Source: Mesostigma viride
Lineage: Eukaryota; Streptophyta; Mesostigmatophyceae; Mesostigmatales; Mesostigmataceae
Assembly: GCA_009746045.1 (NCBI GenBank)
Contig: RPFO01000667.1
Coordinates: 5,372,719 to 5,436,718 of the forward strand
DNA: 64,000 bases
Direction of reading: 5' to 3'
Part shown: positions 37,448-45,019 of the stretch, piece after piece
Layout: each line of letters starts with the position of its first letter
Numbering within the stretch: the stretch's first letter is position 1
The notes under the pieces: model-generated
The model's input: only the letters and a program-made list of their open reading frames with translations
What the model was told of the DNA's origin: nothing
The model's database searches: none
Program-made: the position numbers and the translations under genes

Positions 37448-37660
37448 TTGTGCTGCTGCTGCTCCTTGGTCTGTAGATATGAGTATGTTGGGCTTATTCT
37501 TGATTCCTCTTTCTTCTTATAATTGGTCGGTTTCCATGCAATCCTGGACATATGCTGCTGTTCCCCCCTTGTCACACGGAGCAGGCATTCGTTTGACCAG
37601 AAGCGCCTGAAGCAGCCCCTGTACCGGCATCCATGGGAGGATGTCCTGTACACGACTTAG
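12022..37660 (+). CDS. ACLB: ATP-citrate lyase subunit B, complete, 14 exons
   Basis: It converts citrate, CoA and ATP to acetyl-CoA and oxaloacetate in the cytosol, working with subunit A (not in this window). Exons: 12022-12130, 13426-13528, 27059-27124, 27814-28072, 29184-29244, 29703-29779, 31179-31334, 32127-32403, 33179-33306, 34263-34368, 35549-35625, 36380-36450, 36862-37146, 37585-37660. Every junction is GT-AG and in phase, giving 616 residues (plant ACLB is about 608). The start reads [20 protein letters not shown], then VQRMLDFDF. The ligase-like part carries the phospho-histidine motif QFGHAGAKSGG (His about 276). The citrate-synthase-like part carries [11 protein letters not shown] (His about 421), VPGIGHR (His about 496) and LVLNVDG. 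The end is [17 protein letters not shown]...VLYTT. Introns total about 23.8 kb and hold the 12-kb minisatellite and many copied exon edges. No fused subunit A domain is present. An AATAAA lies at 37965. Confidence 0.97.
12560..12760 (+). repeat. Two-copy tandem repeat, 100-bp period, in intron 1
   Basis: GCTATTAAGTGGTAGGAGAG and the following GATGCCTTGATGACCCCGTC occur at 12592 and again at 12692, with the flanking GTGAGGGTTTCCTT-type sequence also repeated. Confidence 0.8.
12955..13090 (+). repeat. Short tandem repeats in intron 1
   Basis: Repeats of GGTCTAGGCCTTAA (2-3 copies) pass into GCTAGGCTGGGTCAAGGCTT plus CAAGGGGTCC (two copies, 37-bp period). They are intronic. Confidence 0.65.
13900..13930 (+). 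repeat. (TAA)n microsatellite
   Basis: Nine or ten AAT/TAA units, just upstream of the giant minisatellite in intron 2. Confidence 0.9.
14008..26187 (+). repeat. Giant minisatellite, 35-bp unit, about 345 copies, inside ACLB intron 2
   Basis: The monomer is GATACCAGGGGATGTGGTGA followed by TGCATGGTCACACGC (35 bp). Variants are GCGCGC for ACACGC, an extra CG giving 37 bp, and TGATACATGG for TGATGCATGG. One 33-bp unit occurs at about 23040, one GGGAATGTGG unit at about 16836, and the last unit is GATGTGGCGATGC. No unrelated sequence interrupts about 12.18 kb. The unit contains GTGA...TCAC around ATGCAT (a weak hairpin) and an alternating purine-pyrimidine CACACGCGCG stretch (possible Z-DNA). 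TACATGG variants are frequent at 22140-25700 and near the left edge but nearly absent at 15200-22100. The whole array lies between exons 2 and 3. Confidence 0.97.
26188..27058 (+). other. Remainder of ACLB intron 2
   Basis: This is non-repetitive, pyrimidine-rich sequence with many T/C runs leading to the TTCTGCAG acceptor of exon 3. Open frames here are by-products of low-complexity sequence. No gene is seen. Confidence 0.6.
27142..27295 (+). repeat. 33-bp tandem repeat at the start of ACLB intron 3
   Basis: Five copies of TTGCCGATCCCACGAACAAA plus CAAGGCTATTTGG stand in tandem. The 33-bp period keeps all frames open. It begins 17 bp after the exon 3 donor. Confidence 0.9.
28101..28480 (+). 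repeat. Copies of the exon 4 3' edge and donor inside intron 4
   Basis: The exon 4 end (GCAAGCTGTACCGAAGAGGC ... GTCAGCAAGTCG and the GTACGTCAAC donor, 28029-28082) recurs at 28105-28158 with a GTACGTCAAC donor. It then recurs in more decayed form: CAGGAGAGGCTTCGTCGGCT at 28190, GTGAGCAAGTTGGTATGT at 28268 and TTAGCAAGTCGGTTGGTG at 28453. The first copy would add codons in frame if used. Confidence 0.85.
29221..29480 (+). repeat. Four tandem copies of the exon 5 3' edge and donor
   Basis: The real edge is 29221-29246 (GACGGCATCTACGAAG/GTGAGG). Copies begin at 29292, 29350 and 29421 (periods 71, 58 and 71 bp), each with an intact GAAG/GTGAGG donor and the following GGTGGAGCAGGTCACTGTAT. Four equal donors therefore compete within 200 bp. 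Confidence 0.9.
29513..29655 (+). repeat. 71-bp tandem duplication in ACLB intron 5
   Basis: AGCAGGTTTTGCGTCTAATT through TTCTACCTCATCAT is present twice, offset by 71 bp, just upstream of the exon 6 acceptor. Confidence 0.85.
30563..30836 (+). repeat. 40-bp minisatellite in ACLB intron 6
   Basis: About seven copies of ATAGTATTTATCATCATCGG plus TTTTCTCTATACTACTATAA, with few substitutions. Confidence 0.9.
30877..31200 (+). repeat. 98-bp tandem units carrying the exon 7 acceptor and exon start
   Basis: TTCACCAG followed by AT(G/C)AAGATGATGGTGGTCCT starts at 30877, 30975, 31073 and 31171, exactly 98 bp apart. Only the last is the true exon 7. The upstream three turn into AAGATCTTCTATGTAAATAC soon after the acceptor. 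Two older, decayed copies are at 30361 (TTCACCAGATCAAGATGATG) and about 30506. Confidence 0.93.
31832..31870 (+). repeat. Copy of the exon 8 acceptor and exon start in intron 7
   Basis: GGGCAGGGCGCCAAGAGCGG followed by CGGCGATATT at 31834-31863 repeats the start of the true exon 8 (GCAG/GGCGCCAAGAGCGGGGGG at 32123), 288 bp upstream. An intact AG acceptor is present. Confidence 0.85.
33015..33100 (+). repeat. Copy of the exon 9 acceptor and exon start in intron 8
   Basis: CCACCCTGCCTCCCCTGCCT...CACCAG/GCGAACAGCCCACGTATGCG, then a GTGCCCATCTC part, repeats the true junction at 33141-33210 with a 125-bp offset. The acceptor AG is intact. The copied exon part diverges after about 38 bases. Confidence 0.88.
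33291..33510 (+). repeat. Tandem copies of the exon 9 3' edge and donor
   Basis: The true edge CACGCGCTTCATGGAG/GTATGCCGCC (33291-33316) recurs at about 33355 and 33420. Half-copies ending CTGTGGAG/GTATG lie at about 33330 and 33393, and a GTGTGGAG/GTATGGG at 33494. At least five extra donors lie within 200 bp. Confidence 0.88.
34150..34200 (+). repeat. Copy of the exon 10 acceptor and exon start in intron 9
   Basis: CACAG/ATGTGCATCATTGTGCGCGG plus ACCACGGCCG at 34154-34188 matches the true CCCAG/ATGTGCATCATGCTGTGCGC junction 104 bp downstream. The copied ADHG codons are shifted by a small deletion. Confidence 0.88.
35401..35427 (+). repeat. (AT)n microsatellite in ACLB intron 10
   Basis: About 13 AT units. 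The short phrase AATGTGACTCCTCCCCC flanks it on both sides (35378 and 35438), so the tract sits inside a small duplication. Confidence 0.85.
36020..36330 (+). repeat. Copies of the exon 12 start in intron 11
   Basis: The true exon 12 starts GGCATGGACGCGCCGGAGTA at 36380. GGCATGGGCGCGCCCCTCGT and ACTGATGCTGCC at 36302-36333, and GGCATGGGCGCGTCCTTGAA and CTGATATTC at 36031-36060, are related blocks. They are more diverged than the other exon-edge copies. Confidence 0.6.
36505..36575 (+). repeat. 27-bp tandem repeat in ACLB intron 12
   Basis: Three copies of GGAGAAGAGAAGGGACTAGA plus GTGTAG, the last one diverged. Confidence 0.8.
36595..36740 (+). repeat. Copy of the exon 13 acceptor region and exon start in intron 12
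   Basis: CACACATGCTCACCCTCCCA ... ACCACCAG then GCATCAAGAGCAAGGACAAC plus AAGGACAAGG (36599-36703) is repeated about 188 bp downstream as the true junction (36790-36895). The copied exon stays recognisable for about 60 bases (TTCCTGACC against TTCCTGATC). Confidence 0.9.
37235..37285 (+). repeat. Copy of the exon 13 3' edge and donor in intron 13
   Basis: CCGTTTGTCCTCACGCGCAG plus CATCTGCCTCGTCAGGTAGG at 37238-37277 matches the true edge CTTTGTGCTTGCGCGCAGCA plus TCGGCCTCATCGG/GTACG (37109-37151), offset by about 128 bp. Confidence 0.85.
37411..37447 (+). repeat. (GTT)n microsatellite in ACLB intron 13
   Basis: About 12 TTG/GTT units followed by CTGCTGCTGCT. Confidence 0.9.
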
Positions 37661-37964
37661 AAACAACAACCACAACAAAACAAGCCTCAGCAGGTTGTTT
37701 CCCTACACCTGTGCTTTCATTGGGAGCCAGCCAAGTGGTGGCATGTACTATGAACGGCAGGCACGGCAGCGAAGTTGATTCTGAAGACGTGGTTCCGCTG
37801 TAGGTAGGATGGTTGGTCCACGGCTTGACCGCCTCTCAGTTCCATCCTTGGGTCCATCACTAGTTTGACAGTGACACGTGCCTACAGGTTGCGTCCATAT
37901 TGGTTCTGTCACCAGTGTGAGTGTAACAATGGAACGTGACTGCTACATCCAGATTCGTTTCATA

Positions 37965-37970
37965 AATAAA
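37965..37970 (+). terminator. Possible ACLB poly(A) signal
   Basis: An AATAAA lies 305 bp after the ACLB stop. It directly precedes repeat B. This is a candidate only. Confidence 0.4.
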
Positions 37971-37977
37971 GTACTTG

Positions 37978-38190
37978 TGTGGCATGCGCAGAGGCATGTC
38001 ACGGAGTACTAATTAGTTAGTTAATAAATTAATAAACACGTGACTGCGTCCCGGGAAATAAGTCCTCAGTGGGAGGGGAACATGGAATGGATGCTGTAAG
38101 CTATCTAGGTCCTAGTTACAGGGTTGTGGGCACCGCGGCCCGAATCACTAGGAATGCCATACGCGGTCACACGCGGAGTACTAAGTGAGA
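37978..38190 (-). repeat. Dispersed repeat 'B', copy 2
   Basis: On the minus strand this reads ATTCGGGCCGCGGTGCCCAC, the CCTGTAACTAGGACCTAGAT block, a CACTGAGGACTTATTTCCCG block and GACGCAGTCACGTG, ending in TTAATT-like repeats. It is uninterrupted, which shows what copy 1 (5486-5760) looked like before insertion. Confidence 0.75.
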
Positions 38191-38429
38191 CAGCTGTTCC
38201 TATGATGCTAACCTCATCATAAAGTAATTACACAAAACTTTCAAGCAAAGATCATCATCAGCTTGTGCCTCACCCTATGTCTTGACTGCATCTCATGCCT
38301 AAGTTATAGCATCAGCTTTCGTCGATCAGCCTACCTTTTCATTAAATATAAATGCACAGTTACTGATGATCGTGCAGAGATCGAGAGAATCCTTTGTTGC
38401 CTGCCCACTTTCGGCAGTGAGAGAAGCTA

Positions 38430-38558
38430 CAGTCATTACCGCGTTAAGTTGCGTTTCTTAAGGTTACGTTAATTACCGCGTTAAGTTGTGACGCCGAAGT
38501 TTGGGCGGCGACCGCAACTTAAGCATCGGTGCCATCGCAACTTAACGCGGTAATGACT
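38430..38558. mobile_element. MITE with 23-bp terminal inverted repeats (Tc1/mariner-like)
   Basis: The left end CAGTCATTACCGCGTTAAGT plus TGCG is matched exactly in reverse complement at 38536-38558. The left end is preceded by TA, and the second copy ends GTAATGACTG/TA, as expected for TA target-site elements whose ends begin CAGT. The inside holds further ACCGCGTTAAGTTG copies and a GACGCCGAAGT/GGCGGCGACC stem. It has no coding capacity. Confidence 0.65.
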
Positions 38559-38559
38559 C

Positions 38560-39480
38560 AATTTGTAGGTGTCAGGCCATTTTTGGCCGCGCAGGAGGCC
38601 ACGTACTTTTTGCCAAGTCCGGCCGGACTGTAACGACTAAAAATGTTGTGTTTGCAACAGCCTCAGTATAAGCATTAGCGTGAAAAGATCTTTATACCTG
38701 GGTTAGCGTCTTGACAGATAACTTCACGTCCAGAGAAGCAATGAAGATGAAGCTTCAACAGTTAAGGGATTGAGTCCCCACCCTTGTTAGACACAACAGA
38801 CAAGTTGTCTCCAAGTCGACTATCTGTTGAAGTTATAGTTGACTTTTGGCAAGGGTTGTTTGCTTGATGAAACAAGGAAATCCTTGAATTACACCATAGG
38901 TTTGGTTCCCACGTACGCTTCCCTCCACGACCTCCACAAACAGGATAAAGGTCATCGTGCATGCAGAGTCAGCTCAATCCTAATCCGTAAGGACCAATCA
39001 AATGCGAGGAAGCTCTCAAGGTAAGATCCTGTCCTCTAAATTCACAAAACAACACAAGGCCAGCACTACAGAATCTCCGTGATCGGGAACAAAATCCACC
39101 AGGTACACAAGTCGTAAAGAGAATCTATAACTGGCTGAACTAGGCCATTCAAAGTACCCCACGTGGATCAGGCCACGACCGATGAGGGTAGAACAATAAT
39201 TCGACAAGTCTCAGCAGGCCCAATACTAAGCATACTTCGACGCCTCATAACTTTTCTAAATAATTGTCCCAAAGAACTCAAAGTAAGATCAACAGTAGGA
39301 AAACTTTGGATGTAACATTTGGTTGTTACACGGACCCGCTACGTGGCTTTAGGCGGCAAAATATGCAAGCTCCCCTGGCGGCTGGCGCGCAGACGGACTC
39401 ATTCCCCACCTGAAAAGCGCGAATCTGCGCGAATGCAACCTTGCGATTCAAATTACTGATTTGCAGCTTGCGGACTGCGG
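38560..39480. other. Intergenic, nothing recognised
   Basis: AT-richer sequence with short open frames and no family match that I recognise. An imperfect inverted pair CAGACAAGTTGTCTCCAAGT/GACTATCTGTTGAAG lies at 38798-38835. Confidence 0.4.
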
Positions 39481-39798
39481 TACATCAGTAGCATGCAGGG
39501 TGCGGCACATGACGGCACTTTTGTGGTATCAATAATTCTGACAGGTACTCACGCACTGTGTGGCGGCTGGCTGGCTGCACCCGGCGGGGCTCGGGCACTT
39601 GTAATGCGGCAGCCGGCCCGCCTTTCTCACAAAAATCATGAAAAGACTCCTGGTATGGAAAAACAGGAAAATGGACTTCGGGTGGCTTTGATCATGCTGC
39701 AGCTGGATTGGGCTTGACGACAGCTGTCGAATGCCGTATAGAAGTCCATGAGAGGAGTCCGTGAGAGGAGGAGGGGGTGGGATGCTAGCCTAATTCTA

Positions 39799-39869
39799 CC
39801 GTTAAGTTGCGTTACCGCGTTAAGTTGCATGCGACGCCGAATTTTAGGCGTCGATCGCAGTAATGACTG
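39799..39869. mobile_element. Second, shortened copy of the TA-target MITE
   Basis: CCGTTAAGTTGCGTTACCGC plus GTTAAGTTGCATGCGACGCC leads to a right end CGCAGTAATGACTG followed by TA. Its left terminal bases are lost. It shares the inner GACGCCGAA and GGCGTCGATCGCA blocks with the copy at 38430-38558. Confidence 0.55.
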
Positions 39870-39979
39870 TATAGTTGTCTCCTTGATAGTGCAAGCTAGT
39901 CGAGCTAGGGCACCCTCCCTCGTCCTTGTGTATATAGCACAACGGTCGTTGTGTATGCTTGGTCGACGGTTCCTCTATT

Positions 39980-40275
39980 AATTAATTAAGTAAGTAAGTA
40001 AACTCGTGCTCCCGTTGGGGAGTCACGGAGCACCGAAGTGCTTTTAATCCCTGTGCGTGCACAACAGGAAGAAAGGGCAGAGACCCCCTTTCTCCTTCAT
40101 GCCAGAGGCATGCCACAGCTGCAATGGGGCCCGAGAAACGGCCCGGCAAGATCTGTGGGTGCAATAAGACCCATGTGAGCATATCATAACAAGGAGCGTG
40201 GGCAAGTAGGAGGAGAGTAGGTTCCTCTATTAGTAAGAGGAGAGTAGGTTCCTCTATTAATTGGCACCCACGCGA
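39980..40275 (-). mobile_element. Family C retroelement (3' end with (TTAA)/(TAAG)n tail)
   Basis: It begins at the left with a TTAATTAATTAAGTAAGTAA tail, then the GTGCTCCCGTTGGGGAGTCA hairpin and GGAGCACCGAAGTGCTTTTA, then about 200 bp of body. The body includes AAAGGGCAGAGACCCCC, TTCATGCCAGAGGCATG and TGGGTGCAATAAGACCC. The same body recurs at 47671-47850 and 56191-56370. It is read on the minus strand, with no coding region. A small duplication, GGAGAGTAGGTTCCTCTATTA, lies at 40214-40258. Confidence 0.65.
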
Positions 40276-40674
40276 CACTTAAGCAGTACGTTTACTTGAT
40301 TAATTAACTAATGGAGAGTCGATCGGCTTGACAGAGCCGTCACACCCAAGTTGATGTTGCATACGCAGCTTGGCGCTCAATATAAATACTTACATCAGAG
40401 TAAAGCTATAGGCACCCACATAAAAATAAACAAAGCCAACACTAACAAGAGATACCCTTGGCGCTCAACATATTCCCTATAGGTTGCATACCATACCAAC
40501 AGCATGCATGGCAGTCCAATCTAGAGAGAGGGAGGAAGCCGCACGGTGTTCAAACTTAGCTGGGACCATGAGGTCGGCCAGCAGCTGATCTGTGTAGTTT
40601 AGTGCTGGTCTACCAACCCGCGCGGTCATCCACGTTGACCACAAGCCCTGGCAGCCCCCTCCTGCCACCTCAGA
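40276..40674 (-). mobile_element. Mixed LINE fragments flanking copy A
   Basis: It contains a second type of LINE 3' end (TACTTACATCAGAGTAAAGC at about 40388), an ORF2 C-terminal fragment on the minus strand (40490-40610, matching the TNYVQMLLDD region by CAGCTGATCTGTGTAGTTT and similar blocks), and the last part of an ORF1 element (40615-40674) that continues on the other side of copy A at 43831. Confidence 0.55.
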
Positions 40675-43600
40675 CTAGGAATATATATTATAAAAATATA
40701 ATTACTTACAGCCGAGCGAAATCACTCAAACCAAAGCAAACGCCCAGCTATAAACCTATATACAGAGCCATGTCAAAGCTCTATACTACGATAAGACCAA
40801 TGGAAACGACTAACGGGAGGAACCTAATAGCCCTGCTGCACCGCAAAATCAGCCCGCGTACGGCGGAGCATGATGTCAGCCATGGCCCGAGTCAGCGCCA
40901 CCGACAAGCGCTGACGCCAATATGACGTCCAGGTCCGCGCCGACCATGGGGCCCGCTGGCCCTCCAGGTCCAGCCGGTCCTCCCGGAGCCGGCAACACTC
41001 CTTGAAGAAGGCGGAGGTCAGGGGCCCCATGGCCCCAAACTTCTCCAGGACAAAGGGCACCACACGATGGTGCCCGACGTCGCCGTAGGCCAGGAGCTTG
41101 GCCCGCTCCGCCCGGTCCGCCGTGTAACCTGCCGTGAGGGAGGCCCCAGCCACGTGGCTAAGAGCCAAGGGCCGCGCCACTGAAATGTCAATAAGCAGAT
41201 GCCAGCCACCCCCCTCAAAGTCCAGCACCACGATGTCAGGCCGGTGGTTGGGGGAATAGAAGGCAGCGCCATCCGCATCCTCGGACCGGATGTTCGCGTG
41301 GGGGAAAACCGACCGAACCATGGCGAGCACCACCGTCAGGAGGACAGTGTGCAAATACAAATGCCAATTCTGATTCTGTTGGCCCCCCATGCAGGCAAGG
41401 TAGTGAGTCCCCGTGGGATCCAGCGGCTGCGCCCCACAGCTACCACAAGGCCGCCCGGCCGGAACAAGAGGCTAGCTGCGGGGCAAATAGCTGGTGCCGG
41501 AGCGCCATGCACCGAGTAGTGGCTGGGAGCTAAGGCGAATGGGGGGGCCATGGGAAGAGCACGAAGGTACGCCGAGCCCACACTCCGCAAGGAAAGCGAG
41601 AACAGCCACGCACGTCCCTGGGCGTTGAGGTCCGCGAAAAGAGCCATCCAATCAGCCGTGTGCAGAATACCCGCGTAGGTTTTCTGGTGTTTATCGATGA
41701 CGCGAGCAGGGAATGCGGCGGGAGATTGAACGGAGGCGACCGAGGGAGTGCCGCGAGGGAGGGGGCGCTGTACCGCCTGAGCGGCACGGACGGGAGAACA
41801 GGCCTGCTGGATCTCAGCATAGGCCTCCTGGATGGCGGTGACGAAGGGCAAAGGGCTGCTGGGGTCCAGGAGGTCAGGCGCTGCCGTTGCCAAAAGGGGC
41901 AGGAGCCGGCAGCTTTCCGCCCACGACTGAGCGACGGAGCCCAAAAATGCTGCTGGGGCCAGCCGGGCGGCACGAGTCAGTCAGACCACAGCCACCCATC
42001 CGTGCAGGCAGGGAGGCAATGCGAATAGCATGTGGCGGGAGGTCGGGGCCCGGGACCAGCTGCGCCATGCAAGGCCGACTGGATGCGTTCGTCGTGGCCC
42101 TCGGCGGACGGCCAGCCGGACCTGAGCCGGAAGAGCGCCCGGCCGGAGCCAGTACAACGACGCGAGGGTGAGCGCAAAACCACAGAAACAGACCCTTGGT
42201 CTGCGAATCATGAAGGCGCGCAATCAAGGGCAGTACCTCAGTGCGTGCCTCGAGGGCGGCCCGCAGAGCCTCGATGACAAACTCGGGGTCGCCAACCGGA
42301 ACGCCGAGGACATCCAAAAACCATGGAGGCGCTCGTCCCGGCCCAAGAGCTGGGGCGGAAAGCCGGAGCAATCACCTTGGGGCGAGTATACCGCGCACTT
42401 GGCCAGGGTCAACTGGAGGTTGATGTCGGCCACCGCGGTCTGCAGTGCCATGCAGCAGAGCCGCGGTGCCAGGTGTCCGGCACAGGGCCCAGGAGGTAGA
42501 TATCATCCAAGTAGGCCTGGATAGCGACCGCCGGGTGGGCAGCATGGACTGCTTGGAGGCAACCCTGGAGGGGGGCAGCAAAGTACAGGGGTCCCAGGGG
42601 GTCCCCTTGCTGCATGGGTGCCCGACCGCGACAGCAGGCCGCCGCGAGTGCCGTCCTCCATGATGTGAACCAGTTGGCCGGGCTGGCCGTAGCACACGGC
42701 TGTCCAAGCGTACAAGTCCTCGAAGGACTCCATGACTGCCGCAAACATGCTGGCCTGGGACAGACTGTTGAACGCGTTGTGGCAGTCGACCTTGACGACA
42801 GCGTGGGTGGGGTGGGCCTCGAGGTAGGCCTGCACCGAATGGATGAGGATATCCGCCCCGCCTGGAGTCGTCACCCCCAGCTGGGCCGCCACCGAGGTCT
42901 CACCCGCTGCGAGGGGCGGGCAGAAAAAGGCACGGAGCTCGGGCGCCTTTTGGCGGCAGATCACTTTGCCCACCAGCTTGCGGAGCACCTCACCGCAGGC
43001 GATCGGGCGCACCTTGCCCTCGGGGGGGGGCAAGACACCCTTGAGCAGAGCGAGGAGGTGAGCGCCCGCTAACCACTCGCGCCGGCAGCGGGAGGAACGC
43101 GACCAGCCGCCAGGTCAATGAGGGTGTCAAAGAGATAGTCCTGGCCCCCATGCCCCACCAGGACCTCCAAGTGCTCGTAGCGCCAGCCCGACGGCCCGGT
43201 ATAGAGGAAGCCCGCGGGACCGCACGCATCACCTCCAGGAAGCAGTCGCGGTCCAGCCGGAGGGGGGCCGGCAGGGGGTCCGGCACGCGGGCATCTGGAA
43301 GCCGGGCTCCGCAGGGTGAAGAGCCTCCAAGGCCGCCAGGGTAGCCGCATTGGCGGGTGCCAGCTTGGCCATTTCCAAGCGGGTCATGGCCCGGCTGAGC
43401 TGCCCCTCGCGGACGAGGCGGATGACGTCGGCGGCCACCCGCTCGAAGGAGACCTCCCCCGACAGCCGGGCCGTGCGCGGGGGCGGCACGCCAAACAGCC
43501 CCTCATAGTCCCCCTGCAGAAAGCGTCGGCAACGGGCAATAACCGCACCCTGGAGGCCGCGCACACCACGCCCGAGAGGGGTGAGGAGCAGGCGGGGGGT

Positions 43601-43830
43601 CACCATGTGCAGTTTAAAGCCCAGCGGGTCGTCCGGAGCGGCGTGCATGCGCCGGAGAGAAACGATTGCACATTGCGCGAAAAGGCTACGCGCGCGGTGG
43701 GGGAGGTCGGTCAGGTGGGGTAGACGTCGGGTTGATGGCGCATGCATCCCAGGGAACCGACCGTGTCAAGCCAACGCCAACTGGCCGAGTAGTCGGGCGG
43801 CGGAGGCATGCTCGAGCTAGGAATATATAT
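40675..43830 (-). mobile_element. Non-LTR retrotransposon copy A (YLDD reverse transcriptase, CCHC, RLE-like nuclease), 14-bp target duplication
   Basis: CTAGGAATATATAT flanks the element at 40675-40688 and 43817-43830. The uninterrupted target is visible (inverted) at 4571-4595. The 3.13-kb insert on the minus strand encodes a reverse transcriptase followed by a CCHC knuckle and a PD-(D/E)XK-like nuclease domain. It ends in a short A/T-rich 3' tail (TAAGTAATTATATTTTTATA). The 5' end is probably truncated, because the protein begins close to it. It inserted into an older ORF1-family element. Confidence 0.88.
40824..43747 (-). pseudogene. Reverse transcriptase / restriction-like endonuclease polyprotein of copy A, frameshifted
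   Basis: In minus-strand order: an N-terminal helical part (43747-43300), SGWRYEHLEVLVGHGG (about 43190), KVRPIACGEVLRKLVGKV (about 43010, RT motif 1-2 region), VVKVDCHNAFNSLSQ (motif A, Asp present, about 42790) and AIQAYLDDIYLLG (motif C, about 42510). These are followed by a thumb, a CGSCGQPL-like knuckle with THYLAC (about 41400), and a nuclease-like domain with SPNHRPDIVVLDFEGG and LLIDISVARP (41260-41170), ending DFAVQQGY. This order (RT, CCHC, nuclease at the C terminus) is that of restriction-like-endonuclease LINEs such as the R2/CRE/NeSL groups. Several frameshifts break the frame, so this copy is dead. Confidence 0.82.
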
Positions 43831-44240
43831 ACCAGTAGTGTAGATTAGTAAGGCTTAGCCTAGCATGTGGCCCACGCGCATGTGCGCCCACAATGGCCCC
43901 CATGGATGTTGCCTTCAGAATTTAGCCAAGCCATGCCTATAATGGGACCCCCATGGATGTTGCATTAAGAATTTAGCCATGCTATGCCCTGCAGAGAGAT
44001 GCTCTCTGCCGAGAAGCCATGTCCTAGCTCGTGTGTAGCCATGATGATCTTCCCCCACATAACATACTCCCCCTTAGCCGTGGGCATAGTATGAAGATTA
44101 TGAGGGTGCAGGTGCCCTGGTGCACCTAGAGCAAGGGTCGCTTACATTCCCACCCTTGCAGGAAGTAGCCCAGAATGTATTAAAAGCCATATGCCCCTTC
44201 TCAGGGATATGTGCTACATGTACGATCCCAACGGAGTTAT
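43831..44240 (-). mobile_element. 3' part of the ORF1-family element interrupted by copy A
   Basis: This continues the element left of copy A. On the minus strand it matches the 3' untranslated region at 4156-4570, including CCATGGATGTTGCATTAAG, the CATATGCCCCTTCTCAGGG block and the CCCAACGGAGTTATG end, with a (TTAA)n tail at 44247-44268. It has no gene. Confidence 0.7.
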
Positions 44241-44269
44241 GTTTCTAATTAATTAAGTAATTAATTACC

Positions 44270-44410
44270 AACCCGCCTGGGTTTGTCTTCGGGGCCATGC
44301 AGGCCACGTGTCAGGAAATACCGCACTGGCCGGCCAAGCCGCTAGGGGCCGGCCAGACCAAGGGCGGTGTCTACCTCAGTGACTGGTTCGGGCAAGATCG
44401 ATGTGTTGAA
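44270..44410 (-). mobile_element. LINE ORF2 C-terminal fragment
   Basis: It is about 130 bp matching 56500-56600 (GGCCGGCCAGACCAAGGGCG, GTGTCTACCT...). A family C 3' end (CCCGTTGGGGAGTCACAGAG) follows at 44410-44470, and a further 3' end (GACTTACATCAGAGTGAAGG) at 44490. Confidence 0.55.
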
Positions 44411-44575
44411 TAATTAAAACACGTGATCCCGTTGGGGAGTCACAGAGCACCGCGGAGTCCTTTTAATCCCTGTATATGTTGAATATTATAATGACTTACA
44501 TCAGAGTGAAGGCACCAAACTAACCATGAAGAAAGCTCCTTCTTCATGGTGGCTAGCCGACGCTAACAAGAGCTA

Positions 44576-45014
44576 CCTGTATATATATTAAAAATATAAT
44601 TACTTACAGCAGAGTGAAATCACTCAAACCAAAGCAAACGCCCAGCTATAAACCTATATACAGAGCCATGTCAAAGCTCTATACTACGATAAGACCAATG
44701 GAAACGCCTAACGGGAGGAACCTAATAGCCCTGCTGCACCGCAAAATCAGCCCGCGTACGGCGGAGCATGATGTCAGCCATGGCCCGAGTCAGCGCCACC
44801 GACAAGCGCTGACGCCAATATGACGTCCAGGTCCGCGCCGACCATGGGGCCCGCTGGCCCTCCAGGTCCAGCCGGTCCTCCCGGAGCCGGCAACACTCCT
44901 TGAAGAAGGCGGAGGTCAGGGGCCCCATGGCCCCAAACTCCTCCAGGACAAAGGGCACCACACGATGGTGCCCGACGTCGCCGTAGGCCAGGAGCTTGGC
45001 CCGCTCCGCCCTGT
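44576..45014 (-). mobile_element. 5'-truncated copy of the RLE LINE, minus strand
   Basis: The sequence 44582-45009 matches copy A 40689-41115 (C-terminal nuclease part and 3' tail). CCTGTATATATA is present on both sides (44576 and 45010), consistent with a target duplication. The copy encodes only the last part of the nuclease domain. Confidence 0.75.
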
Positions 45015-45019
45015 ATATA

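Noticed and set aside
36935-37522. 195-codon frame as an independent gene
   Set aside because: It is ACLB exon 13 read through its donor into intron 13. The conserved C terminus is restored only by splicing to 37585.
12022-37660. Animal/fungal-type fused ATP-citrate lyase
   Set aside because: The reading starts with the conserved ACLB N terminus and the joined product is 616 residues. No ATP-grasp subunit A part precedes it in the 1.4 kb to the next gene.
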